From: Bacteroidales bacterium
Lineage (GTDB): Bacteria; Bacteroidota; Bacteroidia; Bacteroidales; UBA7960
Direction: 5' to 3'
DNA: 14,535 bases
Assembly: GCA_007128045.1 (NCBI GenBank)
Contig: SKYG01000166.1
Span: 1-14,535 of the forward strand
Shown: piece by piece, positions 1 to 6,841 of the stretch
How positions within the stretch are numbered: position 1 is the stretch's first letter
Layout: each line of letters opens with the position of its first letter
Program-made: the position numbers and the translations under genes
Notes under the pieces: model-generated
Told to the model about the DNA's origin: nothing
What the model saw: the letters and a program-made list of their open reading frames with translations, nothing else
The model's database searches: none

Positions 1-18
1 ACCTTCAAACATTTTTAT

Positions 19-1077
19 ATGAAAAAAGTATTGGTTACCGGTGCGGCGGGTTTTATCGGGTTTCATACCGTAAGGGCGTTGTTGCAGGCGCATTACCGGG
101 TGGTGGGCTTAGACAGCATCAACGACTATTACGATGTGGAACTTAAATTTGCCAGGCTTGAGGAGTCGGGCATAAGGCGTGATGCCATCGGGTGGGGGAA
201 GAAGGTAAAGAGCAGGCATTTCCGTTACTACCAGTTTATACGCCTGTCGTTGGAAGACCACCAGGGCATGATGGATTTGTTTGAGCAGGAGGGCTTCGAC
301 TATGTGATACACCTGGCTGCGCAGGCCGGGGTACGGTACTCTCTGGAGAACCCACGTGCCTATGTGCGTGCCAACATAGAGGGCTTTGTGAACGTGTTGG
401 AGGCATGCAGGGCACATGCTATCAAGCACCTGGTATATGCCTCTTCCAGTTCTGTGTACGGAAAGAATGCCCGGATGCCTTTCTCTGCCAGCGACAACGT
501 GGACCATCCGGTATCATTGTATGCGGCCAGCAAGAAGGCGAATGAGCTGATGGCACATTCTTACAGTCATTTGTTTGGCATCCCGTCCACAGGTCTTCGT
601 TTTTTCACCGTTTACGGACCCTGGGGACGGCCCGACATGGCGTTGTTTTTATTCACGAAAGCGATGCTCGAAGGCAGGCCTATAGAGGTGTTCAACCAGG
701 GTAAGATGCTTCGCGACTTCACCTATGTGGATGACATAGTGAGCGCCTTGCTGCACATCGTTGGCACGCCGGCGCGCCCCGACCCCGAATGGCAACCTAT
801 GGAGCCTGATCCTGCCACCTCCGATGTGCCCCACCGGGTATACAACATCGGCAACTCCCGCCCGGCAAAGCTGATGGACTTCATTGCAGCCCTGGAGAAG
901 GCGCTGGGTGTGACGGCAGAAAAAATATTGCTGCCTATGCAGGCCGGGGATGTCCCTGCCACCTTTGCCGACACCAAAGCCCTGCAGCAGGAATTTGGCT
1001 ATAAGCCAGACACCTCCATCGAAACAGGCATCCAGGCATTTGTCGACTGGTACAGATCGTATTACATTACTGATTAA
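19..1077 (+). CDS. NAD-dependent epimerase, UDP-glucuronate 4-epimerase-like
   Basis: This 352-residue protein is a short-chain dehydrogenase/reductase-type sugar-nucleotide epimerase, probably converting UDP-glucuronate to UDP-galacturonate in the cytoplasm for surface polysaccharide. The N-terminal NAD-binding loop GAAGFIG is at residues 8-14. The segment LDSINDYYDVELKFARL (31-47) is typical of the CapI/LpsL UDP-GlcA epimerases. The catalytic residues are visible as the ASSSSVYG strand (141-148) and Y168-xxx-K172. GLRFFTVYGPWGRPDMA (192-208) and RDFTYVDDIV (232-241) are conserved substrate-side motifs. Length is normal for the family (about 330-355). The ATG at 19 begins directly with the Rossmann strand, so the start is secure. 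The gene is convergent with the flippase. A dTDP-glucose 4,6-dehydratase or a UDP-glucose epimerase is possible but fits less well. The promoter lies outside the window; bases 1-10 match the 8-bp repeat family seen at 3401-3500. Confidence 0.9.
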   Translation: MKKVLVTGAAGFIGFHTVRALLQAHYRVVGLDSINDYYDVELKFARLEESGIRRDAIGWGKKVKSRHFRYYQFIRLSLEDHQGMMDLFEQEGFDYVIHLAAQAGVRYSLENPRAYVRANIEGFVNVLEACRAHAIKHLVYASSSSVYGKNARMPFSASDNVDHPVSLYAASKKANELMAHSYSHLFGIPSTGLRFFTVYGPWGRPDMALFLFTKAMLEGRPIEVFNQGKMLRDFTYVDDIVSALLHIVGTPARPDPEWQPMEPDPATSDVPHRVYNIGNSRPAKLMDFIAALEKALGVTAEKILLPMQAGDVPATFADTKALQQEFGYKPDTSIETGIQAFVDWYRSYYITD

Positions 1078-1100
1078 CAGCTTTCTATTAAGAACCTGGC

Positions 1101-1240
1101 TGGCATAGGGATGCTTTAGCTGCTGTAGGATTGTCTTAGCTGCTGTAGGGATGCTGTAGCTGCTGTAGGGATGCTGTAGCTGCTGTAGGGATGCTGTAGC
1201 TGCTGTAGGATTGTCTTAGCCGGCGTAGGGTTGTTGTGGG
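1101..1240. repeat. 20-bp tandem repeat, seven units, at a convergent gene end
   Basis: Seven consecutive 20-bp units run from 1101. Three central units (1141-1200) are identical, tgctgtagggatgctgtagc. Units 2 and 6 share one variant (tgctgtaggattgtcttagc), and the outer units 1 and 7 are diverged. Each unit contains two copies of the word tgctgtag. The array lies between two convergent genes and extends into the 3' end of the flippase gene, whose stop codon (1216-1218) and last codons fall in units 6 and 7. There are no spacers, so it is not a CRISPR array. No function is recognised. Confidence 0.95.
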
Positions 1241-2553
1241 CCCCTTCTCAGGTAGTAGAAGATCATTACCGAGATATAGATGACCCCCGAGAAAAGCATG
1301 GCGAACGAGGCGCCGGTTGCGCCATATATTGGTATCAGCAGGGCGTTGGCTGCTACCAGGCTGATGCCTGTTACGACGTATGTATTCCTGATGGACTTCC
1401 CTTTTCCGCGGGCTTCCAGAAACCTGTTCAGCAATCCTGACAGGCCATGCAATACCATGGCGACGCTTATCGGAAGCACCAGCATGATCACAGGAGTAAA
1501 TTCGTCGCTATAGAAGTACCTGATGAACGGCCCTACGAGCACCCAGGCAGCTACCAGTCCGCCCAGGCAAAGCAATATGGTGATCCTGATGAGGCGTTTA
1601 TCGAGGGCACTCTGGCTGGCAAAGTCGCGGAAATAGGCTGTGGCCACTGCGCTGGGGATAAGCTCCAGGGGGCGGCTGATGGCCACTGCCAGCGCCAGAA
1701 ACCCAACGCCGGTATTGTCGTAGCTATAGTAGGATAGCATAATGCCTGTCAGGCTCAGACTGCCGGCATAAAACAACCCTCCCATATAGATGTGCAGCCC
1801 GAAGCTTTTGTTCTGCCGCCATATTTCTGCCATGCGTTGCCGTTTGTTTGCCAGCGACAATCTGAGGCGCGAAAGCACCAGTATAAACACGATGATAAAC
1901 GCCATCAGGTAGATGCTCCATATCACGGCAAGACGGTTGCCGTCATACCCAGCCAAAAAGTAGTACACACAAATGGCCCCGGCAAACAGCACCACTTTCG
2001 GCAGAAAACGCGTAGCTGCCAGGGTGTTTATCCTGTTGTCGGCTTTCAGTATGGTATCAAAAAATGGGATGAGCATGAATACCCATCCAAACGGTATCAG
2101 CATCAGAAAGAAGTTTGTAAGCCCTTTATCGCTTAGGTTGGGGTCGAACAAGCCATATCCGGCAAAAAACAACGACATGATGAGGAAGAGCATAGCCAGT
2201 ATGAGCAGGGTGCTGCCATAATATTCACGAACCCTTTGTGGATGGCTACTCAGTACGATGGCGCGGCTGCCTGCATAGAAGAACCCCAGGGTGAAAATCG
2301 TTTTCCCGAAGTCGAAGATGCTATCAAGAAAGGCAAAGTTGCCATATCCCTGTGGGCCCAGGAACCTGGTAAATACGATGCTGGTGACCAATGCGAGGGG
2401 TACTCCGGCCAGGTTGGCAGCATACAGCAGCAACACCTGCCGAAACCGGATGTTTCCCCATAGCGAAACGGATGTGGCATACCATTTCGACCACCGGGAA
2501 TTGGGGGGGGCACTAAGGCCCTCATCAATTGGTTCTGTATCTGCTTCAGACAT
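1216..2553 (-). CDS. Polysaccharide flippase, Wzx/MOP-family membrane protein
   Basis: This is a 445-residue integral membrane protein of the oligosaccharide flippase (MOP/MVF, Wzx-like) family, expected to move lipid-linked glycans across the inner membrane. A soluble N-terminal tail of about 35 residues is followed by about 12 hydrophobic segments. The first ends in TRFLGPQGYGNFAFL (62-76), the hallmark of the polysaccharide_synt family. The length is slightly below typical (450-510). The protein ends with RRGPQQPYAG, and the last codons plus the TAA stop lie inside the 20-bp repeat array, so the natural C-terminus may have been altered. Its ATG directly abuts the TAA of the upstream PHP gene (no spacer), pointing to translational coupling. 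The substrate cannot be told from sequence. No glycosyltransferase is adjacent. Confidence 0.85.
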   Translation of the reverse strand: MSEADTEPIDEGLSAPPNSRWSKWYATSVSLWGNIRFRQVLLLYAANLAGVPLALVTSIVFTRFLGPQGYGNFAFLDSIFDFGKTIFTLGFFYAGSRAIVLSSHPQRVREYYGSTLLILAMLFLIMSLFFAGYGLFDPNLSDKGLTNFFLMLIPFGWVFMLIPFFDTILKADNRINTLAATRFLPKVVLFAGAICVYYFLAGYDGNRLAVIWSIYLMAFIIVFILVLSRLRLSLANKRQRMAEIWRQNKSFGLHIYMGGLFYAGSLSLTGIMLSYYSYDNTGVGFLALAVAISRPLELIPSAVATAYFRDFASQSALDKRLIRITILLCLGGLVAAWVLVGPFIRYFYSDEFTPVIMLVLPISVAMVLHGLSGLLNRFLEARGKGKSIRNTYVVTGISLVAANALLIPIYGATGASFAMLFSGVIYISVMIFYYLRRGPQQPYAG

Positions 2554-3384
2554 TTACGTCAATGGAATGTGTGTATGAAACGGTGTGCTAATTTCTTTGA
2601 AGCCAATATCTGCGAGCCTGCTTTCACCTTCAGAAACCAGGCTGCTGAGTTGTTCCGGATGGTGGGCATCGCTGTTTACCATGACCGGAATACCCAGGTG
2701 CAGGCATTGCTCCAGGATATGGTCAGAGGGAAAATACTCAGTGGTTTTGCCCGTGTATACGCCCCGGGTGTTCAGTTCAACGATGATATCCCTTTGGCTG
2801 ATCTCTTTGAGCAGCTTAAGGGTAAGGTCGCGATACCATTGCTCGGAGGTGTCCAGCTGATTGTGCATGACGTGCATCTTTACCTTATCCAGGTGTCCGA
2901 TGATCTCGAACTTCTGCGAGGCAACCATCATGATGCTTTGCTCATAGAATGCCGTTACCGCAGCACGAATGTCGCCCTGGTAGATGTCGTTCAGACCCTG
3001 GAAAAACTGTTCTGCCGGGCCATCGATGAACCATATCTGACCGTTTTCGGGATGTCGCACCAGATGCACAGAACCAAGACAATAATCGAGCGGTACACTT
3101 TTTCGGAACGCATCGAAGTTGTCAGATATGCCGGGGATATAGTCTATTTCCAGGCCAAGATACAGGTTTATTTGTTCCTTATACTGTTCTTTCAGCCTTT
3201 TTCCATGGGCAGCATACTCGGGGAGGTCTTTCGATTTAATGCTCCATTCATTGTCGATGGACATGGGAGAATGACCGGAAAACCCAAGTGCTTCGAAGCC
3301 ATTGTCGATGGCAGCCACCACAAAGTCTTCCATCGCCAGGCTTCCGTCATCGTAGTGAGAGTGGGTGTGGTAATTATACTTCAT
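2554..3384 (-). CDS. PHP-domain phosphatase, histidinol-phosphatase-like
   Basis: This 276-residue protein is a PHP-family metal-dependent phosphoesterase of the HisJ/HisK type. In that family the reaction is histidinol phosphate to histidinol, the penultimate step of histidine synthesis. Metal-ligand candidates are H6/H8 in NYHTHSHYDDG, H39 in GFSGHSP, E79 in LGLEIDY, H107 in GSVH, H164 in IIGHLDKVK, and D239/H241 in NSDAHHP; this is the classical PHP set. Length fits HisJ (about 265-285). No other his genes are in the window, so a different phosphoester substrate is possible. It lies between udk (upstream) and the flippase (zero spacing). A 140-bp gap filled with 8-bp and 7-bp repeats separates it from udk, and I see no TAnnTTTG promoter there, so cotranscription with udk is likely. 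Confidence 0.85.
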   Translation of the reverse strand: MKYNYHTHSHYDDGSLAMEDFVVAAIDNGFEALGFSGHSPMSIDNEWSIKSKDLPEYAAHGKRLKEQYKEQINLYLGLEIDYIPGISDNFDAFRKSVPLDYCLGSVHLVRHPENGQIWFIDGPAEQFFQGLNDIYQGDIRAAVTAFYEQSIMMVASQKFEIIGHLDKVKMHVMHNQLDTSEQWYRDLTLKLLKEISQRDIIVELNTRGVYTGKTTEYFPSDHILEQCLHLGIPVMVNSDAHHPEQLSSLVSEGESRLADIGFKEISTPFHTHIPLT

Positions 3385-3400
3385 ATGGTTAAAATTTGTC

Positions 3401-3500
3401 TGAAGGTTTGAAGGTTTGAAGGTTTGAAGGTTTGAAGGTCTGAAGGTCTGAAGGTTTGAAGGTCTGAAGGTCTAAAGGTCTGAAGGTTTGAAGGTCTGAA
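3401..3500. repeat. 8-bp tandem repeat TGAAGGTY, about 12.5 units
   Basis: One hundred bases consist of consecutive 8-mers tgaaggtt or tgaaggtc, with a single variant (taaaggtc, around 3473-3480). The array begins 17 bases upstream of the PHP start codon and passes directly into a 7-bp array. The word is also present, reverse-complemented, at 1-10 (accttcaaac) in front of the first gene. The T/C alternation at the eighth base is not random-looking: it runs in blocks. The array is in the 5' region of a minus-strand gene and would be transcribed as repeated ACCTTCA/GACCTTCA RNA. Confidence 0.97.
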
Positions 3501-3535
3501 TTCTCAATTCTCAATTCTCAATTCTCAATGCTCAG
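3501..3535. repeat. 7-bp tandem repeat TTCTCAA overlapping the end of udk
   Basis: Four perfect 7-bp units (ttctcaa, 3501-3528) are followed by one degenerate unit (tgctcag). The array adjoins the 8-bp array at 3500. The TGA stop of the uridine kinase gene (3525-3527) sits inside the fourth unit, so the repeat has reached into the coding end. Confidence 0.93.
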
Positions 3536-4154
3536 TGCTCCTATGATTGCCGAGTTGGTCGTTGATCATACTGGTGATGATGTCGATGGCCACATGGTTA
3601 TTGCCACCCTGTGGGACGATCATATCAGCATAACGTTTGGATGGTTCAATAAATTGCAGGTGCATGGGTTTTACGAAGCGTTCATAATGTTGCAGCACGT
3701 CGATGAATGAGCGGCCGCGTTCCTGTATGTCGCGTTGTATGATACGCATCAGGCGGTCATCGGCATCGGCATCGACAAATATTTTTATATCCATCCGGTC
3801 GCGCATACGCGGGTTTGCCAGGGTCAGGATACCCTCCACGATCACGATGTTTCTCGCTTCTACCGGGATGGTTTCTTTGGCTCTGGCGCATGTCAGGTAT
3901 GAATATACCGGCATGGGCACCCCTTTTCCTTCGCGGAGCATATCCATATGCTTTACCAGCAGATTGAACTCGATGGCACTGGGGTGGTCAAAATTTATTC
4001 TGGCCCTTTGCTCGGCAGTCAGATGTCCGTTATCCTTGTAGTAGGCATCCTGATAAACGACTGACACGCTTTCTTTTGGCAACCGTTTCACGATCTTTTT
4101 CACCACAGTGGATTTCCCGGAGCCAGAGCCTCCGGCAATACCTATGATCAGCAT
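3525..4154 (-). CDS. udk: Uridine kinase
   Basis: This 209-residue protein is the pyrimidine-salvage kinase that phosphorylates uridine and cytidine with ATP or GTP in the cytoplasm. The P-loop GGSGSGKST is at 8-16, followed by VVYQDAYYKD (32-41), the nucleoside-contacting NFDHPSA (54-60), VYSYLTCAR (83-91), VEGIL (106-110), and the lid RDIQERGRS (141-149). Length matches Udk (about 205-215). The ATG at 4154 begins right before the first strand of the P-loop fold. The last codons (HRSTEH) and the stop are at the edge of a 7-bp repeat array. The gene is divergent from the TauE-like permease with a 52-bp gap. Confidence 0.95.
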   Translation of the reverse strand: MLIIGIAGGSGSGKSTVVKKIVKRLPKESVSVVYQDAYYKDNGHLTAEQRARINFDHPSAIEFNLLVKHMDMLREGKGVPMPVYSYLTCARAKETIPVEARNIVIVEGILTLANPRMRDRMDIKIFVDADADDRLMRIIQRDIQERGRSFIDVLQHYERFVKPMHLQFIEPSKRYADMIVPQGGNNHVAIDIITSMINDQLGNHRSTEH

Positions 4155-4163
4155 AGCAACTAT

Positions 4164-4190
4164 TTTGACTGTAAAAATACACTATATTTG
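4164..4190 (+). promoter_or_regulatory. Putative Bacteroidota promoter for the TauE-like permease
   Basis: TTTG at 4164-4167 and TATATTTG (TAnnTTTG) at 4183-4190 lie 16 bases ahead of the ATG at 4207. The -7 element is a perfect match. The 15-bp spacing is shorter than the 17-18 seen at other promoters of this window, so the -33 assignment is uncertain. Confidence 0.45.
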
Positions 4191-4204
4191 CCAAAAAGCC
4201 CAAA
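4172..4204 (-). promoter_or_regulatory. Weak candidate promoter for udk
   Basis: On the minus strand, TTTG (plus 4201-4204) is followed after 21 bases by TATTTTTA (plus 4172-4179), one mismatch from TAnnTTTG. It overlaps the opposing promoter. The match is weak and the call rests mainly on the need for a start signal in this 52-bp divergent gap. Confidence 0.25.
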
Positions 4205-4206
4205 CG

Positions 4207-4977
4207 ATGGTTGCAGACTTTATAACCCTTTCGTGGGAGCAGGTTTTTCTTGTAATAGGTGCGGGTGTGTTGTGCGGCTTTATCAACACCCTTGCCGGCA
4301 GTGGTTCGCTGATCAGCCTGCCCATACTGATGTTTATCGGGTTGCCGCCCAACATGGCCAATGGAACGAACAGGGTGGGGGTACTGGTACAAAACCTGGT
4401 AACATCGACCACCTTTCATAAGAAAAAGATACTCGACATCCCCCTGGGTATTCAGGTGGCCATCCCAACCATCGCGGGAAGCATACTTGGTGCCTTTGTT
4501 GTTTTGGAGCTGCCTGACAGGGTGGTCGAGGTCGTTGTGGGCATTGTGTTGTTTATCATGCTAATACCCATGTGGTTCAACCCCAAACAATGGCTGGAAG
4601 GAAAGGACATGGAAGGAAGAAAGGTGAACAAGGCCTTACGTTGGATGGTTTTTTTTCTGATCGGCACCTACGGAGGGTTCATACAGGCAGGGGTAGGCAT
4701 ATTTTTGCTCGCTGCCCTGGTGCTGAACACCGGCTGCAACCTGGTAAAGGCAAACGCACAGAAGGCAATGATCAACCTGGTGCTTACCTTTTTTGCCCTT
4801 ATCGTATTCGTTATTAACGGGCAGGTAGACTGGGTTGTCGGTATCACTTTGGCCGTTGGCAATGCCATTGGCGGCTATCTGGGTAGCCACTGGGCCGTAA
4901 GCTGGGGGCCTGCCTTCGTGAGGTATGTGGTGATGGCGGTGGTGGTAGTTGCCGGCACCAAACTATTATTCTTTTAA
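4207..4977 (+). CDS. TauE/SafE-family sulfite exporter-like permease
   Basis: This 256-residue polytopic membrane protein belongs to the TauE/SafE (DUF81) family, which transports sulfite or other organosulfur anions. The N-terminal GAGVLCGFINTLAGSGSLISLPIL (18-41) is the characteristic first repeat motif. NGTNRVGVLVQN (52-63) follows, and the second half carries GTYGGFIQAGVGIFLL (153-168), the internally duplicated counterpart. About eight hydrophobic segments are visible. The frame opens further upstream at a GTG (4108), but that would overlap the udk coding region and put a non-hydrophobic 33-residue tail on the protein. The ATG at 4207, just after a TAnnTTTG element, is preferred. The substrate is unknown; no sulfur genes are nearby. 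Confidence 0.88.
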   Translation: MVADFITLSWEQVFLVIGAGVLCGFINTLAGSGSLISLPILMFIGLPPNMANGTNRVGVLVQNLVTSTTFHKKKILDIPLGIQVAIPTIAGSILGAFVVLELPDRVVEVVVGIVLFIMLIPMWFNPKQWLEGKDMEGRKVNKALRWMVFFLIGTYGGFIQAGVGIFLLAALVLNTGCNLVKANAQKAMINLVLTFFALIVFVINGQVDWVVGITLAVGNAIGGYLGSHWAVSWGPAFVRYVVMAVVVVAGTKLLFF

Positions 4978-4987
4978 GTTCCTTTCT

Positions 4988-5018
4988 GACTTTTGACCTT
5001 CGACTTTTGACTTTTGAC
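4988..5018. repeat. 7-bp tandem repeat GAC+TTTT
   Basis: Four units of gac followed by tttt or cttc, ending in gac, fill the gap between the permease stop and the upxY start. On the minus strand the units read GTCAAAA/GTCGAAG, the same family as the array at 5682-5716, which is in the opposite orientation. A possible upstream TTG start of the next gene (5014) lies within this array. Confidence 0.85.
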
Positions 5019-5031
5019 AAAAAATAAACGA

Positions 5032-5532
5032 ATGAAACAGTGGTTTGCCATCTATACGCGCTCCCGATTTGAAAAGCGCACCTATAGTCTGCTGCTGGAG
5101 CGCGCTGTTGAAGTGTACCTGCCACTGGTAAAGTCATGGCGGGTATGGAGCGACCGGCGCAAGCAAATTGACGTACCTTTGCTGTCGTCATACCTTTTCG
5201 TATATACCGATATGGCTGATTATAAGGAGCAGGTTACTATTCTGAACACACCGGGGGTGGTACGTTTTGTGTCTTTCGAAGGGCAGGCTGTGCCTATTCC
5301 CGAACAGCAGATCATGATCCTGAAGCGTTTGAGCAAGGAAGGGATAGACATGAAATGCATGGATGAATCTCCGCCACCTGGAACCATGGTAACCATCGAA
5401 ATGGGTCCGCTTAAAGGACTAACAGGGGAAGTCGTACATAGCGGAAACAGAAAAAAGGTGATTATCAGAATCGATAGTCTGGACAAGTGCATCACGGTGA
5501 ATATACCACTCACACAACTGGGGTTATCTTGA
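5032..5532 (+). CDS. UpxY-family NusG-like transcription antiterminator
   Basis: This protein of 166 residues is a specialised NusG paralogue. In Bacteroides, UpxY proteins load on RNA polymerase early in capsular polysaccharide operons and prevent premature termination. The NGN domain (about 3-102) starts MKQWFAIYTRSRFEKR and contains the conserved WFAxxTxxRxEK and LLSSYLFVY (50-58) segments. The KOW domain (about 116-150) contains GTMVTIEMGPLKGLTGEVV. In-frame extension upstream would start at a TTG inside the repeat array, so ATG 5032 is chosen. Spacing after the TauE-like stop is 54 bp with no TAnnTTTG element, so it is probably cotranscribed. Unusually, the next genes are only wecB and a PurF-like gene, not a capsule operon with glycosyltransferases. 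Confidence 0.85.
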   Translation: MKQWFAIYTRSRFEKRTYSLLLERAVEVYLPLVKSWRVWSDRRKQIDVPLLSSYLFVYTDMADYKEQVTILNTPGVVRFVSFEGQAVPIPEQQIMILKRLSKEGIDMKCMDESPPPGTMVTIEMGPLKGLTGEVVHSGNRKKVIIRIDSLDKCITVNIPLTQLGLS

Positions 5533-5534
5533 TG

Positions 5535-5585
5535 ATTGTTGAGTTGTTGAGATGTTGAATTGAGTTGTTGAGTTGTTGTATTGAA
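5535..5585. repeat. GTTGTTGA-family low-complexity repeat
   Basis: Imperfect copies of gttgttga and gttgaatt follow the upxY stop immediately. Bases 5537-5562 match the reverse complement of 6929-6954 at 25 of 26 positions, so this array and the one after wecB form an inverted pair around that gene. The last TTG words overlap the -33 element of the wecB promoter. Confidence 0.9.
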
Positions 5586-5600
5586 GAATCATTAATTTTG
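5573..5600 (+). promoter_or_regulatory. Bacteroidota promoter for wecB
   Basis: TTG at 5573-5575 is followed after 17 bases by TAATTTTG (5593-5600), a full TAnnTTTG match. Transcription would begin near 5606, giving a leader of about 124 nt before the wecB ATG. The leader contains a 7-codon ORF (ATG 5616, TAG 5637-5639), a small inverted repeat (catga 5664-5668 with tcatg 5676-5680) and a 7-bp repeat array. Confidence 0.6.
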
Positions 5601-5681
5601 TAGTATGAAATAAGCATGTCGAATATCCTGATTATTTAGGAACAAACACTGTGACACACAACGCATGATTATATTTCATGG

Positions 5682-5716
5682 GGTCAAAGGTCGAAGGTCG
5701 AAAGTCGAAGGATCAA
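5682..5716. repeat. 7-bp tandem repeat GGTCGAA just before wecB
   Basis: Five 7-bp units (ggtcaaa, ggtcgaa twice, agtcgaa, ggatcaa) end 13 bases before the wecB start, in the predicted leader RNA. It is the same family as the GAC+TTTT array at 4988-5018, read from the other strand. Confidence 0.92.
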
Positions 5717-5729
5717 AAAATATAAACAT

Positions 5730-6821
5730 ATGAAAAAGATATTATCTGTTGTTGGGGCGAGGCCGAATTTCATTAAGATTGCGCCGATCGACAAGGCGTT
5801 TCGAAAGTACGGGAAGGCTGTAAGTCACAAGATCTGTCATACGGGGCAGCATTTTGATGATTGTATGTCGAAGGTATTTTTCGATGACCTGAACATGCCG
5901 CGTCCGGATTTTTACCTGGGAATAGGGGGTGGCAGTCATGCCTCGCAAACTGCCCGCATCATGCTGGAGCTGGAGAAGGTATTTGAAACAGAAAAGCCCG
6001 ATCTGGTGATCGTGCCCGGAGATGTGAACTCTACGTTGGCGGCAGCATTGGTGGCATCGAAGATGGGCATCCCGATTGCCCACATAGAGGCAGGCCTGCG
6101 CAGTTTCGACAACACCATGCCCGAAGAGATAAACCGTATTATTACCGACGTGGTATCAGACTATCTGTTTGTTACCGAGCACAGTGGCATCAGAAACCTG
6201 CGTGATGAAGGCATCGACAATGACAAGATATTTTTTGTTGGAAATACCATGATAGACACCCTGGAGGCGCATTACGACCTGATCGAAAGTTGCAGCATTA
6301 CCAAAGATATGGGTTTGACACACGGCAGCTATATCCTGGCCACGTTTCACCGGCCTACCAATGTAGACGATAAAGAGGGCCTGGAAGAGCTTATGCAGAC
6401 CCTGGGGCGCCTGGCCAATAACCGGAAACTTATTTTTCCGGTACATCCGCGTACCAGGAAAAACATTCGGGAATATGGTTTGGCAACAGATCTGTCGAAC
6501 AACCTGATATTGACTCAACCATTGGGCTATATCGAATTTTTGTCGCTGATGCGCTATGCCGAACTGGTCATTACCGATAGCGGCGGTATCCAGGAAGAAA
6601 CGACCTACCTGGGTGTTCAGTGTATCACCGTAAGAAAAAATACGGAACGACCTGTCACCATCGATGTGGGTACCAACCACCTGGTAGGCACCGACCTGGA
6701 AAAGGTAGAAAAGATTGCGCTCGACATACTTGGAGGAACCACCAAACCCGGCCGTATCCCTGAATTATGGGATGGCAAGGCGGCAAAACGCATTGCCGAA
6801 ATAATTATGGAAGACCAGTAA
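5730..6821 (+). CDS. wecB: UDP-N-acetylglucosamine 2-epimerase (non-hydrolysing)
   Basis: This 363-residue cytoplasmic enzyme interconverts UDP-GlcNAc and UDP-ManNAc, supplying ManNAc for cell-surface glycans. The GT-B-like fold motifs are in order: GARPNFIKIAPI (9-20), HTGQHFDDCM (37-46), PGDVNSTLAAAL (96-107), HIEAGLRSFDNTMPEEINR (118-136), a central TFHRPTNVD, and near the C-terminus ITDSGGIQEETTYLG, the UDP-binding and catalytic segment. Length is typical (360-380). The ATG at 5730 starts the first Rossmann strand. The upstream promoter at 5573-5600 gives it a transcription start separate from upxY. It is enclosed by inverted GTTGTTGA-family repeats. No ManNAc dehydrogenase (wecC) is adjacent, so the downstream fate of the product is not shown here. 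Confidence 0.94.
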   Translation: MKKILSVVGARPNFIKIAPIDKAFRKYGKAVSHKICHTGQHFDDCMSKVFFDDLNMPRPDFYLGIGGGSHASQTARIMLELEKVFETEKPDLVIVPGDVNSTLAAALVASKMGIPIAHIEAGLRSFDNTMPEEINRIITDVVSDYLFVTEHSGIRNLRDEGIDNDKIFFVGNTMIDTLEAHYDLIESCSITKDMGLTHGSYILATFHRPTNVDDKEGLEELMQTLGRLANNRKLIFPVHPRTRKNIREYGLATDLSNNLILTQPLGYIEFLSLMRYAELVITDSGGIQEETTYLGVQCITVRKNTERPVTIDVGTNHLVGTDLEKVEKIALDILGGTTKPGRIPELWDGKAAKRIAEIIMEDQ

Positions 6822-6841
6822 AACAGTAAAACACCCTAACC

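Noticed and set aside
1101..1240. CRISPR array
   Set aside because: Units are contiguous 20-mers with no unique spacers, and no cas genes are present. The same holds for the arrays at 3401-3535 and 6842-6954.
2569..3411. 280-residue plus-strand frame opposite the PHP gene
   Set aside because: It is the antisense of a strongly supported PHP phosphatase with all metal ligands and has no domain of its own.
4108..4206. Upstream GTG start for the TauE-like permease
   Set aside because: It would overlap udk and place a non-family tail before the first membrane segment; the ATG at 4207 follows a promoter element.
4180..4210. Riboswitch or structured leader before the TauE-like permease
   Set aside because: The predicted leader is only about 10 nt long.
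5014..5031. TTG start for the UpxY protein
   Set aside because: It lies in the repeat array, and MKQWFAIYTR from ATG 5032 is the normal family N-terminus.
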